Position numbers and translations under genes: made by a program
In this document: piece by piece, positions 59,156 to 64,000 of the stretch
How positions within the stretch are numbered: position 1 is the first letter of the stretch
Layout: the number at the start of each line of letters is the position of its first letter
The notes under the pieces: model-generated
Told to the model about the DNA's origin: nothing
The model's input: only the letters and a program-made list of their open reading frames with translations
Database searches by the model: none
DNA from: Allodiplogaster sudhausi
Lineage: Eukaryota; Nematoda; Chromadorea; Rhabditida; Diplogasteridae
Reading direction: 5' to 3'
Assembly (NCBI GenBank): GCA_945643635.1
Contig: CALZFC010000256.1
Location: 1 to 64,000 of the forward strand
Length of the DNA stretch: 64,000 bases

Positions 59156-60990
59156 AATGAGGTCCTTAATAATAACGTCTTTTTTGCTATTTTCCCTGAA
59201 GAAGGGACCGAAAAATGAAATAAACGCCTCTTTCAACTGCTTCTTTATGGCCTATTATGGCTCATGGCACGCATCAAGTGATAGAAGTAAACTTTCATTT
59301 TTCGGCCCCTATTTTATTTTCTACCCTTTTTTCTTTTCTGTCCGTGTTTGACGATAAAACCTTTTATTATTAGTTATATGGAAATGGTTCAGTTTTATTA
59401 CTATTCATAAATGTAGTTTAATCTAATCTCGAAGACTGGTTCCTATTTCAATTAGTGCCTTCCTTGCAGAGTTCGCGCCTTCTTTGCCAATTACTGACAA
59501 CCTCTTCCATCCATGAAAAACGTTCAGTGAATAAAACAAGAATAAAAAGGATTCGGAAATGGCAATTTCACACAGGAAATCAAGGCGATGATCAAGGCGC
59601 TTTGCAATGGTAACAATACCATCATGAAATCAACATCAACACTTTATAAAAGATTTTACGAATTTTGGTGTATCTTTGCTCGAGAAGAGTTGGGAGGACA
59701 ATCGAATCACTCTGCTGAAAAGAGGAAGCAATCGAAACACATTTGTTTGAAATTTGCATCACTTTTCGTCCTCTTTCACTCGAGTTCTTCTTCTGGATTC
59801 CCAAATTAATATTACAATATTTTGTCCGGTTCACTTATCACTCACTACATAGTTTCCTAAAGAGTTGAGGAAAATCGCATTTTTTTGAACATTCAATCAA
59901 AATTGCCGTCAAATAAAACGCGTACAAGAGACGATACCAATGGCTTAAATTTTAGGAAAAGATGTCTCAATGTGATGGGAAGACCATGTCCAAGGTTCAT
60001 CCTTATGACTTAAAGGAAGATGTTTCTTTCATAACTATTGTGAGTCCAGGGCTTACAAAGCAATTGAATTTTATATTATTTTTGCTGCAAAAGGTTGTCG
60101 CAATTTGTGTTGCTTTCTTTATGTAACGCATGCTTTACTCTTTTTCTCCTTCTCTCTCCATCTCTCTTTCATCAACTCTCTTTCTCTCTCTCTCTCTCCT
60201 TCTTTGTTCTCATTCGTAATATATCACTTGATTTAAAAACGTAAAAGAACAACATCAGAAAAGAGGCTTATGGTTAGAGCAATGTCAACGTCGAGTGTGA
60301 AATGTCTGATTGTGAAGCCCCGCCTGCATTCCATGCAGACATCTACGGGCTGATGAGCTTTACGGCTATAAGAATAAGACTAAATTGCTTTCAAACTTTA
60401 ATATCTTGCAATTCATACCTTCTCACGTTTTTTTCTGTATATTCTCATAGTCTTTTCGAAGACTTTTCGCAATCATCATTAATTAAAGACGAGCAGAATT
60501 CTTCCCCATCCTTTCCAGATGATCATTCCTGTGCTCTTTCTCAACGTCACAGCACCGGTAGCCGGGTGGCCTCTCTTCATCTACAGTTAGTTTTATTTTG
60601 GTCCGAAATTGGAGGGAAGTTTAAAAAGTAATTAGTTAATTTTTGAATTTCTCTCCAATTTCCGGTCTCTATATCCCGCCCCTTTGACTCTCGCCACGGA
60701 ACGCTCACTTCTTCCGCTCTTCCTACTATCGCCTCTTTGTACTCGGAGCTGCCATTGTCAGTGGTTAAATTGGCGATTAAATTATTGATTGATAGCAAAT
60801 TATCGATTCTTTGTTTAAAAACATGTGTTAATATCTATGGCAGTTGACTTTGCACATGAACTCTTCTCCGCGAGTCGGTTTTTTTCGCTGTCAATGCAAC
60901 TTTTATCACATCTTAATAGCTGTGTCATACTGTTCCGGTATCACTAAAGTACTACATCAGTGAAGAATGTAGAGAGTAGGAAGAAAAACC
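59156..60990. other. No confident gene
   Basis: The sequence is AT-rich with a CT tract at 60,140-60,205. Small open pieces occur: plus strand 60,302-60,350 reads MSDCEAPPAFHADIYG, and about 60,665-60,765 is a GC-richer stretch. Neither has a convincing donor and acceptor pair. No repeat family is visible. Confidence 0.4.
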
Positions 60991-61044
60991 TAGTAAGAGA
61001 GAGAGAAAAAGAGAGAAAAAAAGAGAGAGAGACAGAGAGAGATA

Positions 61045-61078
<34 letters not shown>

Positions 61079-61085
61079 AAGGGAG
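60990..61085. repeat. GA-rich microsatellite
   Basis: An impure (GA)n tract with AGAGAGACAGAG interruptions. The tract polarity switches to CT on the plus strand from 61,195 on, so the two tracts could pair as a long imperfect inverted repeat. Confidence 0.85.
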
Positions 61086-61194
61086 AGGGAGATCGCACAA
61101 GACCTGAGAAAAATATTGATTGAAGCGAGTTTTTGATTATATACCTATGTATTTATGTACACATATGTAAACATGTTATTCGCTCTGGTATCTC

Positions 61195-61319
61195 TTCTTC
61201 TCTCTTTATCACTTGTTACTATCTTTAATCCAATTTCGTCAGACAGCCTTTCTACTCTCCCCGTGGTTCTTTTTTTCTCTATCTCGCGCTCTCTCTCTCT
61301 CTCTCTTTCTCACTTTCTC

Positions 61320-61398
<79 letters not shown>

Positions 61399-61860
61399 CT
61401 CTCTCTCTACTTCTCTTCCTCCCTTCCAACTTCTTTGTGATGTCCGCGTAGAAGCGACCGGACGCCAGAGTAGCGGAGGAAGAGCAGCTGCTGCCTGCCG
61501 ATGGACACAGAGGAGGGGGCATCTGTTCCGTGACCCTAACTTTCCGCTCTCTCTCTCTCGCTTTATCGCTCTCTATCTCTCTCTCTCTCCTTCTCAGTCC
61601 TCTCTATCTCTTTTAAACCCTGCCCTCTCTGTCTCATTCCACTTTCTCAAAAGCAATCCATCTTCCGTTTTATCTGTTACGTATCTTTGTTTTATCTCTC
61701 TCTCTCTCTCTTCCTCTATTATCTCTTTGTTTCTCTTTCTCTGTTTCTCTCTCTCTCTCTTTCTTTCTCCATTTCTTATTTTCGTGCGATCGAGCCGTTC
61801 GGGCACACACGGCACCTCTGTTTCTGGTCCTAGTGGCGAATGGACGACGCCTGTTGTCCA

Positions 61861-61912
<52 letters not shown>

Positions 61913-62420
61913 CTCTCTCTCTTTTCCCTTGCCATCGCTCTCTCTTTCACTCTTACTCTCTCTACCCTCTTTCTCTCCCTCTCCCCTCTTTCTCTCTGCC
62001 TCTCTTTCTCTCTTTCCCTCGCTTTCTCTCTCCCCGTCTTCTTGCTCTCCTTTCTTCTCTATCTATTTCTGATTTCTGTCCCTTTGCAACCACTCCCTTC
62101 CCAATCGTTGTTCTTTTCTATCACTTTTCTAAGACATTCAGCCTGCGCAGCTACTCCTTCGGACAATCATTCGGCTTCTCACTTCTCACCCCTCTCCATT
62201 CCTTTTCTCTCTCTCTCCCTCTATCTCTACATCCCTCCACTCCTTCTCTCTTTTTCTCCCTCCACTAGTTGTCTTTCTCCCTCCACCTCTCTACTCTTCC
62301 TCTCTCCCTGCACTCTCTCCCCCAGCACTCTCTCTCTCTCTCCCTCTCTCTCCCAGCACTCTCTCTCTACTCATCTCTCTCTCTCCCTCTTTCTCTCTCT
62401 CTCTCCCATCCTCGACCCCG
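61195..62420. repeat. CT-rich microsatellite region with a (CA)n block
   Basis: Imperfect (CT)n occurs at 61,285-61,360, pure (CA)n at about 61,360-61,395, and (CT)n again at 61,545-61,590, 61,696-61,770, 61,864-61,930 and 62,330-62,405. Two GC-richer islands (about 61,445-61,540 and 61,785-61,862) interrupt it; the second stays open on both strands and could be an exon, but nothing identifies it. Long Ser/Leu-rich frames here are translations of CTCTCT and are not genes. Confidence 0.9.
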
Positions 62421-63386
62421 CCCCGAGAGTGGCAGGAGTCTCCTCCTCTGGCCCATTCCACCTCGCCTCACGCCTACACCGGAGTGGCACTTCTCCCCCT
62501 TCTATCTCGTAGTAACTCTGAGATGAATGACCATTGGTCGTCCTCCCAGCTTCCCCCTCTCAGATCAGTCGACACTCTCTTCTATTCGATGGCAGCATTA
62601 CTTTCTCCCCAGATCGCTCTCAACTGCCCTCCCACTCCTTTTCACAACGTCAAGAAGCCCGCCATATCCCATCAAATACCGTCCAGGAAATCCCAAGTAA
62701 CTATTATTTTATCCTGCTCCAACCACAACACACTTCTGCAATCTTGTAATCATGTGCTTCTGGTATGTATTCCTCCGAGCCTGTCGTATCTATGGTTCAA
62801 TCGTTGTTCCTCTCTTTTTGTTTACACTCCCTCTCTCTCTTTATCTTCCTTACTATCTCTCACACACGATGTCTGTTGCCCATGAAAGGTCCGTCTTATC
62901 GCACGCTCTTCCTCTACCCAATATAATTACCAATTTTTGCAAATACATATAATGATCTAAATTAAGATTCTCCTGTCCTTTTTTGTACTTTCTCCGGTTC
63001 ACTCACGTTCTCTTCCTAGCCCGCATTCATGTTGTGTAGAAAACATCATTTCATCTGCACATTAACACCTCGTCATCTTCAAAGTCACACCAGGACCCCT
63101 TTTCAAAACATTCAAAACAAAACATTCAGCCCATTATCAGCTTCCATAGCTTCCATATCCATGTCAGCGCGCCTCGCATCCCCACCCTCGGTCGGTTGTC
63201 TCCGATCGTCTGTACGGATCGCACAACCCCCCAGAGTGTGGCGACGCATTCGCGGTTTGGCTAAAACCCTCATTCATTAGATTCTGACTTTAGAGCCATT
63301 CTACCAACCAACCCCTGGAAAATAATAAGTATATAATACAAAATAACAATTTATTCCGAAAAATTATAATTTTTTTTAAATAACTG
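62421..63386 (+). other. Candidate plus-strand exons, unassigned
   Basis: 62,523-62,690 has an open frame (MNDHWSSSQLPPLRSVDTL) ending just before a GTAACT donor. About 63,162-63,280 reads MSARLASPPSVGCLRSS and stops at TAG. Both are GC-richer than their surroundings. No domain or linkage could be found. The rest of this stretch is AT-rich. Confidence 0.35.
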
Positions 63387-63555
63387 TGATTCATAAATAA
63401 TCAAAAAAAGATTGATAATAAAATAACTTGATTCATAAATAATCAAAAAATGATTGATAATAAAATAACTTGATTCATATACAATCAAAAAAATGATTGA
63501 TATGTAATAAAATAACTTGATTCATATACAATCAAAAAATGATTGATAATAATAG
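63387..63555. repeat. 42-46-bp AT-rich tandem repeat, four copies
   Basis: TGATTCATAAATAATCAAAA or TGATTCATATACAATCAAAA units recur at 63,387, 63,429, about 63,471 and about 63,517, joined by GATTGATAATAAAATAACT. The last unit runs directly into the GA tract. Confidence 0.88.
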
Positions 63556-64000
63556 AGAGAGAAAGAGAAAGAGAAACAAAGAAAGAGAAAGAGAGGGAGA
63601 GTAAGAGAGAGAAAGAGAGAGATTGAGCGAGAGAGAGAGGGAGAGAGAGAGAGCGCGAAAGAGAGAGAGAGAGAGAGAAAGATATAGAGAGAAAAGGAAG
63701 AGAGAGAGAGAGAGAGAGGGAGAGAGGAAGTGAGATAGTTGGAGAGAGACAAGTGGTGCTGACCGTTGCACACATTGTTTATAACATCTGGTGGACACCG
63801 AGAGCTTGCGATAGGTTTTTTTGATTCTTTCACTCTGCCTCGCAACCCATTTCTGTTTTTCTCTCTGTTGAGGGATACACGCTAGAGAGATACCGAAAGA
63901 ACGAGCAACGAGAGAGAGGGAGGAAAAGGGAGAGAGGCTGAGAGAAAGAGGAAGATAGGATGAAAGAGATGGCGAGAGAGAGAGAGAAAAAAAAAGAGAG
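63556..64000. repeat. GA-rich microsatellite region
   Basis: Impure (GA)n covers 63,556-63,750 and again about 63,880-64,000, to the window end. A non-repetitive piece at about 63,750-63,860 between them shows no gene. Minus-strand frames here read as Ser/Leu repeats and are artefacts. Confidence 0.88.

Noticed and set aside
61155..62526. ORFs of up to 261 codons in the CT-rich region
   Set aside because: Translations of (CT)n and (CA)n give Ser/Leu and His/Thr repeats in all frames; no gene evidence.
63485..63845. Minus-strand ORFs in the GA tract
   Set aside because: Same reason: simple-repeat translation.

Overview
The window is eukaryotic nuclear DNA, most likely from a nematode. Coding stretches are short exons with strong 3' splice sites of the TTTCAG type, separated by small AT-rich introns. 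The genome is full of CT/GA microsatellites and mobile elements. The nematode assignment is inference from intron style and gene types; no diagnostic nematode gene was recognised. Exons were assembled by eye from open frames, splice sites and intron phase, so the joins below are models.

Region by region: 1-18.8 kb is a pure tandem satellite of about 57 monomers of about 330 bp, with a 3-monomer higher-order repeat and a 14-monomer (4.62 kb) tandem duplication. 19-34.3 kb is a duplicated locus. Two minus-strand copies of a modular gene, each built from phase 1-1 exons encoding a DPNYQTLAAV module, sit at 20.7-22.1 and 32.0-33.9 kb. Copy 1 has a CR1/Jockey-like LINE upstream of it (22.3-26.4 kb). 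Copy 2 has a 1.78-kb TTAA-flanked inverted-repeat transposon downstream of it (29.9-31.7 kb), and the paralogous segment supplies the empty site for each. Both gene copies carry apparent stops or frameshifts.

34.3-35.4 kb holds a 65-bp minisatellite and a second tandem duplication. 35.9-36.8 kb is the 3' end of a helical protein gene. 38.2-43.3 kb is a nine-exon minus-strand protein kinase gene whose exon phases all agree, with an 18-bp in-frame duplication after its APE motif and MITEs in its introns. 45.8-50.4 kb has minus-strand exons for a Lys/Ala/Ser-rich protein, including a duplicated exon pair and two MITEs. 51.8-52.5 kb is the end of another minus-strand gene.

52.9-57.2 kb is a plus-strand gene for a large alpha-helical-repeat-like protein, with a LINE fragment in one intron and a perfect palindrome inside an exon. 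58.0-59.2 kb is a complete four-exon F-box-like gene with a 39-bp-arm palindrome just upstream. 59.2-64 kb is mostly CT/GA/CA simple repeat with no confident gene. The genes look like ordinary neighbours rather than a pathway. The shared features are frequent local duplication, unusual GTCAG 5' splice sites, and heavy transposon and palindrome content.
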